From assembly GCA_030584085.1 (NCBI GenBank), contig CP129490.1, positions 2,575,511-2,639,510 on the forward strand: 64,000 bases of DNA, read 5' to 3'. Shown here one piece after another: positions 48,477-58,241 of this stretch. The stretch comes from Melioribacteraceae bacterium. GTDB taxonomy: Bacteria > Bacteroidota > Ignavibacteria > Ignavibacteriales > Melioribacteraceae. The number at the start of each line of letters is the position of its first letter. Within the stretch, counting starts at the first letter, position 1. A program made the translations under genes and the position numbers. The notes beneath the pieces were generated by a model. That model worked only from the letters and a program-made list of their open reading frames with translations, ran no database searches and was not told where the DNA came from.

Positions 48477-49928
48477 TTAACGCTTAAAAAACTTTTTAAT
48501 TTTACCTACAATCTCATTTAAGAATGTCTGTTTCGAAGATTCAAAGTTCTTTTTAAATTGGATATTCACTTCACTTCGGCGGGATATTATCTCGCCGAAT
48601 TCATTTATTACATCTTCCCTAGCATCAATAATCTTAGAGATATTTTCTTTTGTAATTTCGTAAACAAGAACATCTGTTGCAGCTATAACAGTTGCACTTC
48701 TTTTATCACCTGTCATTAATGACATCTCACCGAAAAAATCACCTGGTGTTAATCTGCCCACTTTGATTTGATGACTATCTTTTGAATTTATAAACACATC
48801 AAGTAACCCTTCGATCACAATAAACATCGAATCACCATCTTCATTTTGTTTTATGAGTATATCACCCGAGATAAATTCTTTCTCTATAATATGCGTGGCA
48901 AGATCGGTTAACTCATCTTCATTTAGTGAATCGAATAAGTCTACATTACTAATTATTTTTTTGATATCGTTATTTTGTACTCCTAAAGTTTGGGAATCTA
49001 CTATTTTAGTAAGTTGAATTTCTTCTTTAGGATATGATAAAGTCAGTCCACTACGACCCAAATATTCAATTACAGTAGATGTAATTTTATCAATAGCATT
49101 TGATGGAGGAATTTTTTCCCAAGGAATTATCCAAAAATAAATTGAATATTTAACTCCATACTCAACAACTTCTCTAATAATAACTTCAGGTTCGGGTGAG
49201 TCCAGAAAAAATTCTTCTTCAATAGCTTGCTTTGCGGCGGATTTTAAAATTCTTTTAACTCTATTCGGCGATATTGAATGATCAATAATAAAATTTACTT
49301 CAAAACGCGCTTCCTTTCCGCTTCCCCAATAATTCTCAATTGCAAAATCTGCTAAACTACTTTGGGAAATTGTAACGATGTTATTGTTTTCTGTTTTTAG
49401 TTTCAGATTTTTTCTATCGATATCAGTTACTTCACCTACTAATTCAGTATCCGAATTTATGGCTTTCAATTTTATCCAATCACCAATGTTAAAAGCAGAG
49501 GAGTTTGATAGAAAAACAGTTCTTAAATAACAGATTGAATATGGTCTTAACAGCGTTCCAATAAAAGTTGCAATTAATGCAACTGCATATAAATTGTAGG
49601 AAGGTTCAATTCCAAAATAGTTCACTAATATTAAAACAATTATTATCGCATAAACCAGTACGGATAAAAAGTCTTTAATTTTATGAAGAACTAAATCGCC
49701 AACGGGAATTTTATTAATGCCTCCCCAAAAGAATTTATTTACTATAGTGTTAAAAAGAAATGCTGTAGAAAACCAAAAACTTATATGAATAATTAAATAT
49801 AATATTCTATCGATAGTTGTTTCCGTATTTACTTCTTTGAAATAGAAAACATCGGTAACAACTAAGAATAATAAAACAATGCAGATGAGTAGAGGAAGTC
49901 CAAGGTTAATAGATTTTGGAAAAGTCAT
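48477..49928 (-). CDS. MscS-type mechanosensitive channel with cyclic-nucleotide-binding domain
   Basis: Start set at the ATG at 49928 (483 residues), preceded by GGTGGG; a GTG at 49952 is the alternative. Four to five transmembrane helices, an MscS beta domain (NIGDWIKLKAINSDTELVGEVTDIDRKNLKLKTENN), and a C-terminal cNMP-binding domain with the phosphate-binding cassette FFGEMSLMTGDKRSATVIA. A channel of this build may be gated by cAMP or cGMP as well as tension. It converges on the ferredoxin gene with a 3-nt gap. Confidence 0.93.
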   Translation of the reverse strand: MTFPKSINLGLPLLICIVLLFLVVTDVFYFKEVNTETTIDRILYLIIHISFWFSTAFLFNTIVNKFFWGGINKIPVGDLVLHKIKDFLSVLVYAIIIVLILVNYFGIEPSYNLYAVALIATFIGTLLRPYSICYLRTVFLSNSSAFNIGDWIKLKAINSDTELVGEVTDIDRKNLKLKTENNNIVTISQSSLADFAIENYWGSGKEARFEVNFIIDHSISPNRVKRILKSAAKQAIEEEFFLDSPEPEVIIREVVEYGVKYSIYFWIIPWEKIPPSNAIDKITSTVIEYLGRSGLTLSYPKEEIQLTKIVDSQTLGVQNNDIKKIISNVDLFDSLNEDELTDLATHIIEKEFISGDILIKQNEDGDSMFIVIEGLLDVFINSKDSHQIKVGRLTPGDFFGEMSLMTGDKRSATVIAATDVLVYEITKENISKIIDAREDVINEFGEIISRRSEVNIQFKKNFESSKQTFLNEIVGKIKKFFKR

Positions 49929-49986
49929 TTGCCCACCAATATAAATAGACACCGAAGTATTATAAATAATTTTTAGATGAGTTGCA

Positions 49987-50697
49987 CTAAGATTTTTTTG
50001 ATGTGTTTTTCAAGTTTAGAAATTCATCCCAAATTTTATAAAGTTCAAAAGTTGCACGAATATCCTGCCCGCAATAAACTGCAATTTCTTTTATGCGTCC
50101 GGCTTCATACAACTGTTTAACATCCATCCCGGTTACGCCCTTTGATTTGGGAGATTCGATACCGAATGATTTGCAATAAAAGTCCAAATTAAACTTTTTT
50201 ATTAATCCATAAAACGTGAATTGCTCCAGAAGATCGATATGCTTTGATGTATCAAATCTATTCCCGAGAAAATTCACACTAGGCTTAATTTTCTTGATTG
50301 CTGAACGTAACATTAAAAAAGGTATATCAAAATTTCTTCCGTTGAACGAAATAAATCTATCTACTTTGGATGCATATTGCCAAAATGTCGTGAGCATTTC
50401 ATCTTCACTTTGTGCTTTATAAACAACATGTTCATCATCTGAAATAACATTCTTTTCATCAGTTTCACTTTCATAAAGAACTAAAGCTTTTTCCATTTCT
50501 GTATGATATAATCCTATTGCAATTACTTTAGCTGTGAATGGATACAGACTTAGATATCGGATTGCTTCATCAACTTTTTGTTCACGAATCTCTTTATCCA
50601 GTTCTTTTTCTGCATAGCGAAGGAGATATTCTTTTTGGGAATCGGGAAGAGAATTGAAATCGCATCCAACAGTTTCGATGTCAAATACTAATTGCAT
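49987..50697 (-). CDS. Predicted 3'-5' exonuclease (PolB-exonuclease-like, DEDDy)
   Basis: 236 residues. The three exonuclease motifs are present: LVFDIETVG (Asp6, Glu8), FNGRNFDIPFLMLRS and YCGQDIRATFELYKIWD, the last with the Tyr of the DEDDy class. The sequence between the motifs matches the PolB-like stand-alone nuclease family rather than a polymerase. It probably trims DNA; the substrate is unknown. Separated from its neighbours by about 30 nt each side. Confidence 0.9.
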   Translation of the reverse strand: MQLVFDIETVGCDFNSLPDSQKEYLLRYAEKELDKEIREQKVDEAIRYLSLYPFTAKVIAIGLYHTEMEKALVLYESETDEKNVISDDEHVVYKAQSEDEMLTTFWQYASKVDRFISFNGRNFDIPFLMLRSAIKKIKPSVNFLGNRFDTSKHIDLLEQFTFYGLIKKFNLDFYCKSFGIESPKSKGVTGMDVKQLYEAGRIKEIAVYCGQDIRATFELYKIWDEFLNLKNTSKKS

Positions 50698-50728
50698 AAC
50701 AACTTCCTTTATTAAAGAATAAAAGAAG

Positions 50729-51199
50729 TTAAGTTATATCCTTTAAAATATCCACATTTTTTTCGTGGGCCTTAACTGCATCGTAAAATTCTTGTGGCAG
50801 AGGAATCGGTTTTTGATTTAATTTGTCGATATGAACTACCACACCACCGCCGGAGGCTATTATTTTTCCGGTTGATACTTTTTGAACAACATGTTCGTAA
50901 CCATAACTGGAATTTTTAATGAAGTTTATACGAGTATAGATTATCAATTCATCATCGAGGTGAGCTGATTCATAATAATCACAATAGTTATGAACCATTA
51001 TAAAAAATGAATTACCTTGAAGAAATTCTTTGAAGTTATACTTCGCTTTCAAGTCATTAACATATTTGAGTCTTCCGTCTTCAAAATAGTTGAAATAAAC
51101 TGCGTTGTTGCATACACCTAACAGGTCAACTTCATGAAACTTAACTTGCTCTTTTGTTTGATGTGAAAAGTTCTTTATATCGATTTCTTTCTTACTCAT
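50729..51199 (-). CDS. Acyl-CoA thioesterase, 4HBT hot-dog fold
   Basis: 156 residues. The hot-dog motif FHEVDLLGVCNNAVYFNYFEDGRLKY has the active-site Asp and Asn positions of the 4-hydroxybenzoyl-CoA thioesterase class. A beta-strand block (ELIIYTRINFIKNSSYGYEHVV) and ASGGGVVVHID follow. It hydrolyses acyl-CoA thioesters of unknown chain length. Lies 15 nt after the threonine aldolase gene and may be co-transcribed with it. Confidence 0.9.
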   Translation of the reverse strand: MSKKEIDIKNFSHQTKEQVKFHEVDLLGVCNNAVYFNYFEDGRLKYVNDLKAKYNFKEFLQGNSFFIMVHNYCDYYESAHLDDELIIYTRINFIKNSSYGYEHVVQKVSTGKIIASGGGVVVHIDKLNQKPIPLPQEFYDAVKAHEKNVDILKDIT

Positions 51200-51214
51200 A
51201 CTCTTAATCTAACT

Positions 51215-52231
51215 CTAAATTTGTTCTAAAATTTCTTTTGCTTTTTCAATTTGATCAAACGTTACATCCATATGTGTGACCGCTCTAATCCAACCGACAT
51301 TTCCGACAGATAGAATTAATCCTTTACCTTTGGCTTTTTCTAAAATATCTTCCACGGTATTATTTTTTGGTTTGAAGACAATAATGTTTGTCTGAACCCT
51401 TTCCAATTCGATTTCATATTTATCTGATGCGTTTAAGAATTCAGCCAAGTTTTTAGCTTTTTGATGATCTTCTTGTAATCTATCAATATTATTTTTGAGA
51501 GCAAATAATCCGGCGGCAGCGATAACACCGACTTGACGCATACCTCCGCCCCAAGCTTTACGAATTCGAAATGCTTCTTTTATAAAATCTTTTGTCCCGG
51601 CAATTACAGAACCGATAGGTGCGCCTAAACCTTTTGAAAGACAACAAGAAACCGAATCAAAGTACGAAGCATATTTACTTGGACTAATACCAGTCGCTAC
51701 AGAAGCATTCCAAATTCTAGCTCCGTCCAAATGAAAAAATAAATTATATTTTTTAGCGAGCTGGCTTAATGCCGCAATATTTTCGATTGGATTTATTGTA
51801 CCGCCGGCACGGTTGTGTGTGTTTTCTACTTCAATAACTCTTGATCTCGGCATATAATATGCACTCGTCGGACGAATAAGAGGCTCAATTTGCTCCGGCG
51901 TAAATACACCACGTTTACCTTCAACCTGTAAAAGTTGTATGCCGCTTAGTGCAGCAGGCGAACCGGATTCGTATTGAAAAATATGTGCATCCTTTTCACA
52001 AATTACTTCATCCATCGGCTGTGTTAGCACATTTAAACAAATTTGATTTCCCATCACTCCGCTTGGGACAAAGAGAGCAGCTTCTTTACCGAGTAATTCG
52101 GCAGCATATCTTTCTAATTCATTTGCGGTTGGATCTTCTTTGTAAACATCGTCACCCAATTCGGCATCATACATTGCTTTAAGCATTTCTTTTGATGGCT
52201 TTGTTACAGTATCACTTCTTAAATCGATCAT
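51215..52231 (-). CDS. ltaE: Low-specificity L-threonine aldolase
   Basis: 338 residues, a PLP enzyme that splits threonine to glycine and acetaldehyde. Seen: IDLRSDTVTKPS, the GVMGNQI loop, the cofactor Asp169 in FHLDGARIWNA and the Schiff-base Lys200 in CCLSKGLGAPIGS. Length is normal. The start is 1 nt beyond the lnt stop, so they share an mRNA. Confidence 0.94.
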   Translation of the reverse strand: MIDLRSDTVTKPSKEMLKAMYDAELGDDVYKEDPTANELERYAAELLGKEAALFVPSGVMGNQICLNVLTQPMDEVICEKDAHIFQYESGSPAALSGIQLLQVEGKRGVFTPEQIEPLIRPTSAYYMPRSRVIEVENTHNRAGGTINPIENIAALSQLAKKYNLFFHLDGARIWNASVATGISPSKYASYFDSVSCCLSKGLGAPIGSVIAGTKDFIKEAFRIRKAWGGGMRQVGVIAAAGLFALKNNIDRLQEDHQKAKNLAEFLNASDKYEIELERVQTNIIVFKPKNNTVEDILEKAKGKGLILSVGNVGWIRAVTHMDVTFDQIEKAKEILEQI

Positions 52232-52232
52232 A

Positions 52233-53870
52233 TTATTTTTTCTTCTTTTTTATTTTATCAAACGTGAATGCAAACATAACAAATATTGATACAAGCAGAC
52301 TCAACAGAGGAAGTACATAGGCCGTGCTTGAATAAATTGTTTTCTCATTATTGATTTCAACATCAAAAGTAAAACTTGTACGAGTATACATTTCTGTGCT
52401 AATCTTTGTATTACCAAGTTTGTCAATCACGCAGCTAATTCCGCCGTTTGCCGATCTTACAACGCTGCGTCTAGTTTCAATTGCACGAAGTACACTCATC
52501 TCTTTATGTTGATAAGGACCGCTGGAGTCTCCATACCAACTGTCATTGGTAACTACTATCAAAAGCTCGGCGCCGTTATCCACAAATCCATTGATGAATC
52601 GTGGGTAAATAGATTCAATACACACAACACCGGCAACGTTAAAAGATTTATTATCTTGTTTTACTTCAAAAACTTTTTGTTCTTTTCCTTCATTCCAACT
52701 TGAGATTCCTACATTCCATTTAATAATATCCCCGAGAAATGGTATGTGTTCAACCAACGGAACTTTTTCTCCAAACGGAACAAGTTTGATCTTTCCATAC
52801 TTTGGAATTTCTCGATTACCTGGCTGAAAGAGAACTATTGAATTGTAGGAAGTATAATAAGTTCCGCTATTTGTTTTCTTAGCTTCTCTGGGTGCCTCTG
52901 TACTGTCAAAATAAAAATTTGCATGCGGCATTCCAGTTAACAAGTAAACATTGTTTGTATCACAAAACTTGTGAATGTCTTCAACTATTCTTTCATATCC
53001 ACCGGCTAATAAGTAAACCGGTAATGCAGTTTCCGGCCACACAATTAATTCTGCACCATTCTTAACTTCTTTTATCGATAACTCAAGATATAAATCTAAC
53101 TGTTGATCTAAATTACCGGCTTCCCATTTTTTCCAAGGGTTTAAATTGGGCTGAACTACACCGATTTTTAATTTTGAATTCGCTCTCGGTAAAGTATTAA
53201 TTTTAATCCCACCATAAATTAACGCAAGAGCAATCAACCCGACTCCTAAAAAAAGCGGAATGAAATAATTTCTTAGTTCAATAAAATTCTTATAAGTTAT
53301 AAAGAAAAATATGTTTATATAAATAACAAGTATACCTAAACCAAATGAACCAATTATATCGGCAATTTGAATAAATGAATTAAAGTATGACAACGAATGA
53401 CCAAGTGTTACCCAAGGAAATCTAAAATCTGATATTCCATAAAGAAACTCAGCAGTTACCCAAAAAAGAGGAAACAGATACAATCCTATCTTTCTTCCAA
53501 ATTTTTTGTAAGTCCAATAATAGATTGTTGTGGGAATTAGAAAGACGATCGGATTAAAAAATAGTAAAGCTACCCCAGCTACCATTAAGAATGAGTCTGT
53601 ATCAGGCTGCCAGCTTCCAACCCAATAAAGAGTAATGATATTATATATAAACATCGAGAAGTATGTAATTCGATTGATTTCCGCTAAAGAATTTCTCCGT
53701 TCTAAAACTTTAAATAGTGGGATAAAAGCTACAAATAGAAGTGGATAAAATGGAAGAGGCGGAAAAGCGAGTCCAAGCATTAAGCCCGATGCAAATGCTA
53801 GTAATAAATCTTTTCTATTTACGAATTTTGAATCAGATTTAAGTTCAATATTGAATTCTTTTACGCTCAT
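52233..53870 (-). CDS. lnt: Apolipoprotein N-acyltransferase
   Basis: 545 residues. It adds the third acyl chain to lipoproteins at the inner membrane. Seven or eight N-terminal transmembrane helices are followed by a nitrilase-like domain with Glu280 (WPETALP), the lysine pair 360/362 in YGKIKLVPFGE, and Cys417 (VVCIESIYP), which form the Glu-Lys-Cys triad. A final transmembrane helix lies near the C-terminus. It overlaps dedA by 4 nt. Its presence supports a true outer membrane. Confidence 0.96.
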   Translation of the reverse strand: MSVKEFNIELKSDSKFVNRKDLLLAFASGLMLGLAFPPLPFYPLLFVAFIPLFKVLERRNSLAEINRITYFSMFIYNIITLYWVGSWQPDTDSFLMVAGVALLFFNPIVFLIPTTIYYWTYKKFGRKIGLYLFPLFWVTAEFLYGISDFRFPWVTLGHSLSYFNSFIQIADIIGSFGLGILVIYINIFFFITYKNFIELRNYFIPLFLGVGLIALALIYGGIKINTLPRANSKLKIGVVQPNLNPWKKWEAGNLDQQLDLYLELSIKEVKNGAELIVWPETALPVYLLAGGYERIVEDIHKFCDTNNVYLLTGMPHANFYFDSTEAPREAKKTNSGTYYTSYNSIVLFQPGNREIPKYGKIKLVPFGEKVPLVEHIPFLGDIIKWNVGISSWNEGKEQKVFEVKQDNKSFNVAGVVCIESIYPRFINGFVDNGAELLIVVTNDSWYGDSSGPYQHKEMSVLRAIETRRSVVRSANGGISCVIDKLGNTKISTEMYTRTSFTFDVEINNEKTIYSSTAYVLPLLSLLVSIFVMFAFTFDKIKKKKK

Positions 53871-54484
53871 TTAATTTCATGCGATTTCTTTTTTCGCCAG
53901 AATATTCTAATAAGAATACCGGCAAAAATTACTATTGTCAACCCACCTATTGCATAAGAATAAGTGTTTAAATAATAATCAATCAACTCAACATTGTTGC
54001 CGACTAACATTCCGATATAAATTATTACGGCGTTCCATGCGAACGCACTGATGGCCGCATATAAAAAAGTTGTGCCAATTTTTAATTCGTGCACACCGGA
54101 AAAAAAACTAATAACCGAACGAGTTCCGGGTAAAAATCTATTTGCTAAAATTAATTTATAGCCCCACTTATTAAACCATTTGTCTGCCTTTTCAATATCA
54201 TCTTTGTGAATGAATTTGATTTTGCCCTTCCTTACAAGTTTTTCACCGAACAATTTGCCAACATAATACATGAGAACAAAACCCATTGCACTTCCGATAC
54301 TTGTAATAAATAATATCGGTAAAAAGGAGATTTCGGTAGATGCAATGAGTGAAGCACCGACAACCACAACTACATCGCTTGGAGAAGGTGGAAAAACATT
54401 TTCAATAAAGGAGAAAAAAAACAAGACTAAATAAACATATATAGTGTCAACGCTGCTTATGTAGGATAGGACTTGTTCTAACAT
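53867..54484 (-). CDS. DedA family (SNARE-associated/VTT) membrane protein
   Basis: 205 residues, four to five transmembrane segments. The N-terminal FFFSFIENVFPPSPSDVVVVVGASL and the GKLFGEKLVRKGKIKFIHKDDIEKADKWFNKWGYKLILANRFLPGTRSVISFFSG block are the DedA core with its key Arg and Gly residues. DedA proteins are implicated in recycling lipid carriers such as undecaprenyl phosphate. It overlaps ispF by 1 nt and lnt by 4 nt. Confidence 0.93.
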   Translation of the reverse strand: MLEQVLSYISSVDTIYVYLVLFFFSFIENVFPPSPSDVVVVVGASLIASTEISFLPILFITSIGSAMGFVLMYYVGKLFGEKLVRKGKIKFIHKDDIEKADKWFNKWGYKLILANRFLPGTRSVISFFSGVHELKIGTTFLYAAISAFAWNAVIIYIGMLVGNNVELIDYYLNTYSYAIGGLTIVIFAGILIRIFWRKKKSHEIK

Positions 54485-54975
54485 TAATTTTCGTCTTTAT
54501 AGATTAAAACGACAGCGTAAACTTTAACGCCTTTTTCTTCACCGACAAATCCCATCTTTTCGGAAGTAGTTGCTTTTACAGAAACTTGATCAACTTCTAA
54601 TTTAAGTATGGATGCAATGCTTCTTCTGATTTCTTTGATGTGTGGATTAAGTTTTGGATTTTCTGCAACAACTGTTGCGTCAATATTCGCAATTTTAAAT
54701 CCTTCTTGTATCACAAGATCATACGTTTTTTCTAATAATATTCTGCTGGCAATTCCCTTGTATTGTGAATCCGTATCCGGGAAATGTGTTCCAATATCAC
54801 CAAGTGCCAAAGCTCCCAACAAAGCATCGGTGATGGAATGAAGAAGAGCATCGGCATCGGAATGACCTTTTAAACCGCTATGATGTTCAATTTCAATTCC
54901 GCCGAGATATAATTTCCTATCGTTAGCGAACTGATGGACATCATAACCAAAGCCAATTCTAAAAGGTGTGTTCAA
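54484..54975 (-). CDS. ispF: 2-C-methyl-D-erythritol 2,4-cyclodiphosphate synthase
   Basis: 163 residues, an enzyme of the MEP isoprenoid route. Zinc ligands Asp12 and His14 are in GFGYDVHQF; HSDADALLHSITDALLGALALGDIG and the late VKATTSEKMGFVGEEKG complete the active site. Length is normal. It overlaps acyP and dedA. Confidence 0.97.
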   Translation of the reverse strand: MNTPFRIGFGYDVHQFANDRKLYLGGIEIEHHSGLKGHSDADALLHSITDALLGALALGDIGTHFPDTDSQYKGIASRILLEKTYDLVIQEGFKIANIDATVVAENPKLNPHIKEIRRSIASILKLEVDQVSVKATTSEKMGFVGEEKGVKVYAVVLIYKDEN

Positions 54976-55256
54976 TGTCTAATCTCGAAATTAGTAAACT
55001 CGTTTTTTGGTTCAGTCCATTTTATTGATGCATCTCTTACGGATGCGTGCATCGGACCGATTTTTAATTTTTTGAAAAACTCTTCTAAGTTTGAATACTC
55101 ACCTTCAGCAACTGAGTAAACTTCCCCGCTTATTAAATTTTTTGTATAACCTTTTAAACCAAGTTGCTGTGCAGTTTTTAATACAAACCATCGGAACCCG
55201 ACACCTTGTACTAGACCTTTAACAATTATTTCAGCTCTTTTTAATTCGCTGTTCAT
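54972..55256 (-). CDS. acyP: Acylphosphatase
   Basis: 94 residues. It hydrolyses acyl phosphates. The phosphate-binding loop VQGVGFR has the catalytic Arg22, and Asn40 follows in GYTKN. The first ATG lies 26 nt inside the end of the EamA gene, and its own stop overlaps ispF by 4 nt. Confidence 0.94.
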   Translation of the reverse strand: MNSELKRAEIIVKGLVQGVGFRWFVLKTAQQLGLKGYTKNLISGEVYSVAEGEYSNLEEFFKKLKIGPMHASVRDASIKWTEPKNEFTNFEIRH

Positions 55257-56181
55257 AAATTAGTTTGAATGTGTCATAAGCTTCGGAAACTAATAAACCC
55301 ATGAAGATTAATGCACCACCAACGATGCCAAAATTAGTGATTTTCTCATTTAATAAAAAGAACGCGAATAACGCAGCAAAAACAAGTTCAAATGAAAAGA
55401 TAATTCCTGCTTTGGTAGGTGTGACTTCTTTTTGAAATTTTGTCTGAATCGATATGTTAATGAGTGTTGCAAGTATTCCGGTGTAAAGAAGACCGAATAA
55501 TAAATAATCCGTCGGAATTAGTTTTATTGATTCAATTGAAGTAATCTCAAAAAATAGTGTTGCAAAAAACGCAAGGACTGCAACCGTGCTGAGCTGAACA
55601 AACATCAATAACCAGAAATCATATTTACGGGATACTATATCAATAAATACAATTTGAAAAGCAAAAAATACTGCACAGAGAAGAGTTAGAAAATCACCCC
55701 AATTAAAATTTGTCCCTAGTTCAGTAAAAACAGTATAAATTGAATTTCCACCCGAACTCAAAAAAGTTAAGCCTAGAAATACTAAAAGCGTTCCAATTAT
55801 AGCACCCAGTGTCGGCGGTCGTTTTTCAATTAATAATTGCAAAATCGGGACAATTACGACTGTTGTTCCGGTAATAAAACCAGATCTAGAAGCAGTTGTG
55901 TACTTTAGTCCAACTGTTTGAGTTGCAAAACCCAAGAACAGAAAAACACCCACAAGCATGCTGCCGAATAACAATTCTTTTGTGAAAAGCTTTCTTCTTT
56001 TGTAAATAAAAGGTAATAGCAATATCGAAGCTAAAGCGAAACGTAAAGTAATGAATAACATCGGAGAAGAATCATTCAAGGATTCTTTTACTATAACAAA
56101 TGTTCCGCCCCAAATTAGTGTTGCTAAAAGAAGTGCACCTTCGGCTAAGTATTTTCTTCCGGTTGGTTCTGTGCTATTCAT
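55231..56181 (-). CDS. EamA/DMT superfamily transporter
   Basis: 316 residues, ten transmembrane helices in two EamA repeats (about 10-145 and 160-300). The entry LLLATLIWGGTFVIVKESL and the LKYTTASRSGFITGTTVVIVPIL segment are typical of the RhaT/EamA group. It exports small metabolites; the substrate cannot be named. It starts 8 nt inside era and ends 26 nt inside acyP. Confidence 0.92.
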   Translation of the reverse strand: MNSTEPTGRKYLAEGALLLATLIWGGTFVIVKESLNDSSPMLFITLRFALASILLLPFIYKRRKLFTKELLFGSMLVGVFLFLGFATQTVGLKYTTASRSGFITGTTVVIVPILQLLIEKRPPTLGAIIGTLLVFLGLTFLSSGGNSIYTVFTELGTNFNWGDFLTLLCAVFFAFQIVFIDIVSRKYDFWLLMFVQLSTVAVLAFFATLFFEITSIESIKLIPTDYLLFGLLYTGILATLINISIQTKFQKEVTPTKAGIIFSFELVFAALFAFFLLNEKITNFGIVGGALIFMGLLVSEAYDTFKLIYEQRIKKS

Positions 56182-57082
56182 TATCAGTGGAGTATCCGAA
56201 GTTTTTCAGCAAGTTTGGATCACTACGCCATTTTGGTTTGACTTTTACGTGAAGTTCAAGATAAACTTCGCGATCTAAAAATTTTTCAATAGCTGCGCGA
56301 GAAATTTTACCGAGACGTTTTATTGCTTCACCTCCTTTGCCAATTATGATCGGTTTTTGTGTTTCCCTTTCGACAATAATTGAGGCGGAAATAAAATCTT
56401 TTGCATTCTCTCTTTCTTTGAAATCTTCAATCAGTACTTCTGTACTGAAAGGAACTTCGTCTTTATAATATTCAAAAATCTTTTCACGAATAATTTCCGA
56501 AACATAAAATCTTTCATTCTCAATAGTTAGCTGGTCATCGGGATAATACTTTGGTCCGTAAGGTAAAAATGATTTAATAGTCTTAAGTAATTCTTGAATA
56601 TTAAATCCTAACTGTGCAGAAATAATAATTACATCATCAAATATATTGGTTCCTTTTACTCTATTAATCAACTTCTCGACTTTAATCTCATTGGAAAGAT
56701 CAATTTTATTAATTACAGCAATCTTCTTCGATTTATTGCTGCCAATAATTTGAATAAGATTCTCATCTTCCAAAATTTCTTTCCCATCTTGATCGGAATC
56801 TATATCAAAAAGAACAAGAAGAATATCAGCATCTTTAATTGCTTGATTGATGAACTCAACCATTTTTTGCTGAAGCAAATAGTTAGGTTCTAAGATTCCG
56901 GGAGTATCAAGAAAAATTATTTGATGAGTTTCATCAGAAATAATTCCTAATATATTTTTCCGGGTAGTCTGCGGTTTACTTGTAATTATTGATAATCTCT
57001 CTCCGATGAGCGAATTCATCAATGTGGATTTACCGGCATTCGGTTTGCCGATTATTGATACGTAACCAGATTTTGTTTTCAT
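56174..57082 (-). CDS. era: GTPase Era
   Basis: 302 residues. It checks 16S rRNA 3'-end maturation and 30S assembly. The G1 loop is GKPNAGKST at 12-20, G3 DTPG, G4 NKID; the C-terminal KH domain has IIVERETQKPIIIGKGGEAIKRLG. All motifs are intact. It ends in a 8-nt overlap with the EamA gene. Confidence 0.97.
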   Translation of the reverse strand: MKTKSGYVSIIGKPNAGKSTLMNSLIGERLSIITSKPQTTRKNILGIISDETHQIIFLDTPGILEPNYLLQQKMVEFINQAIKDADILLVLFDIDSDQDGKEILEDENLIQIIGSNKSKKIAVINKIDLSNEIKVEKLINRVKGTNIFDDVIIISAQLGFNIQELLKTIKSFLPYGPKYYPDDQLTIENERFYVSEIIREKIFEYYKDEVPFSTEVLIEDFKERENAKDFISASIIVERETQKPIIIGKGGEAIKRLGKISRAAIEKFLDREVYLELHVKVKPKWRSDPNLLKNFGYSTDNE

Positions 57083-57150
57083 AGATATTCTAATTATTGG
57101 AATGAATAAAAATAGATATCGAGGATGCGAAAGGCAATTAATTGATAAAC

Positions 57151-57672
57151 TTAACGGAAGATATTTTCCAAATTATCTTTAAATGCTTTGTGAGAATTAA
57201 TAATTATATAAGTAGCAATCAAAGTAATCAGCACTAAAATGGAGACTATTAACATCAACAAATCTGAACTGATGGAGAAATTAAATGAAGGAATTAATTC
57301 ACCGAGTCTTTCAAAAAGGTTACCAAAACGGCTTTCTTCAGAATCGCTAAAGTCGAACGAAATTTGAGTAATGCCAAAAGTGAATATTCCGAGAAATCCC
57401 GCGATGAATAAAGAAAAAATTACTCTTATAACATAATTCTTTTGAGGTTTCGATTTATAGACAACATTTAAGCGTGACATCAATTTATCTGTGAACTTAC
57501 CCGGAGCGGTTTCAAATTCAAGTTCTCTTAAAATTGAATCTGCCAATTTGAGCGCTTTTAATTTTTCCAACTCGGCCGGATTTTCAGAAATATAATTTTT
57601 CAATTCATTGATTTCGGAAACTGTCAATTCGTTATCAATATATTTATTCAATAATTCATCTATCTGTTTCAT
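57151..57672 (-). CDS. Anti-sigma factor, membrane type
   Basis: 173 residues. The N-terminal half (IDELLNKYIDNELTVSEINELKNYISENPAEL) is the helical zf-HC2-like sigma-binding module, but with no HxxxCxxC motif, so it does not bind zinc. Two transmembrane helices (about 82-107 and 139-163) follow. It overlaps the sigma gene by 4 nt, the usual arrangement for a sigma and its inhibitor. Confidence 0.82.
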   Translation of the reverse strand: MKQIDELLNKYIDNELTVSEINELKNYISENPAELEKLKALKLADSILRELEFETAPGKFTDKLMSRLNVVYKSKPQKNYVIRVIFSLFIAGFLGIFTFGITQISFDFSDSEESRFGNLFERLGELIPSFNFSISSDLLMLIVSILVLITLIATYIIINSHKAFKDNLENIFR

Positions 57673-58235
57673 AATACTTCCTCTTGATAATTATGTTTGA
57701 GTAACATATCTCTCAAAATATTTCGCGATCTATGAAGAAGAACTTTTGTATTAACTAATGATATTTCCAGAATATCACTTATCTCTTTAAGCGACATATC
57801 ATCAATATAAAACAAAATTAATAATAGTGCATTTCTCGGCGGTAAATGATCAACTAATTTCATCACATATTGTTTTACATTTTCTGATTCGGAATAAATT
57901 CTTTCGTCTTCATGACCCAATTCAAAATGATCTTCAATCGATGACATTTCTTTTTCGATTTTTCGTTTTTTACTTGCAGCCATGGTTAAACCGGTGTTAA
58001 AAGTTACTTTGTAAAACCACGTAGAAAACTTCGATTCAAACCGAAATGAATTCAATGAGCTGAACACTTTCATAAATGTATCTTGTAATGCCTCTTCCGC
58101 ATCCAAATCATTTTTAAGTATTCTCTTTAAAAGTGAGAAACCTTTATCTTTATATCGATCAACTAAAAGGGTAAAATCTCCTTTATTTCCCTTTTTGATC
58201 GATTCAATAATTTGTTCGTCGGTTAAATTCTTCAT
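57669..58235 (-). CDS. RNA polymerase sigma factor, ECF (sigma-70 family)
   Basis: 188 residues: sigma region 2 (DAEEALQDTFMKVFSSLNSF and FSTWFYKVTFNTGLTM) and region 4 (SLKEISDILEISLVNTKVLLHRSRN), with no region 3. Directly behind it lies a two-helix anti-sigma gene. Its start lies almost on the expected transcript start of its own promoter (see 58242-58276), so its mRNA would be leaderless. It likely controls itself and the divergent gene at 58428. Confidence 0.93.
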   Translation of the reverse strand: MKNLTDEQIIESIKKGNKGDFTLLVDRYKDKGFSLLKRILKNDLDAEEALQDTFMKVFSSLNSFRFESKFSTWFYKVTFNTGLTMAASKKRKIEKEMSSIEDHFELGHEDERIYSESENVKQYVMKLVDHLPPRNALLLILFYIDDMSLKEISDILEISLVNTKVLLHRSRNILRDMLLKHNYQEEVL

Positions 58236-58241
58236 TTCAAT

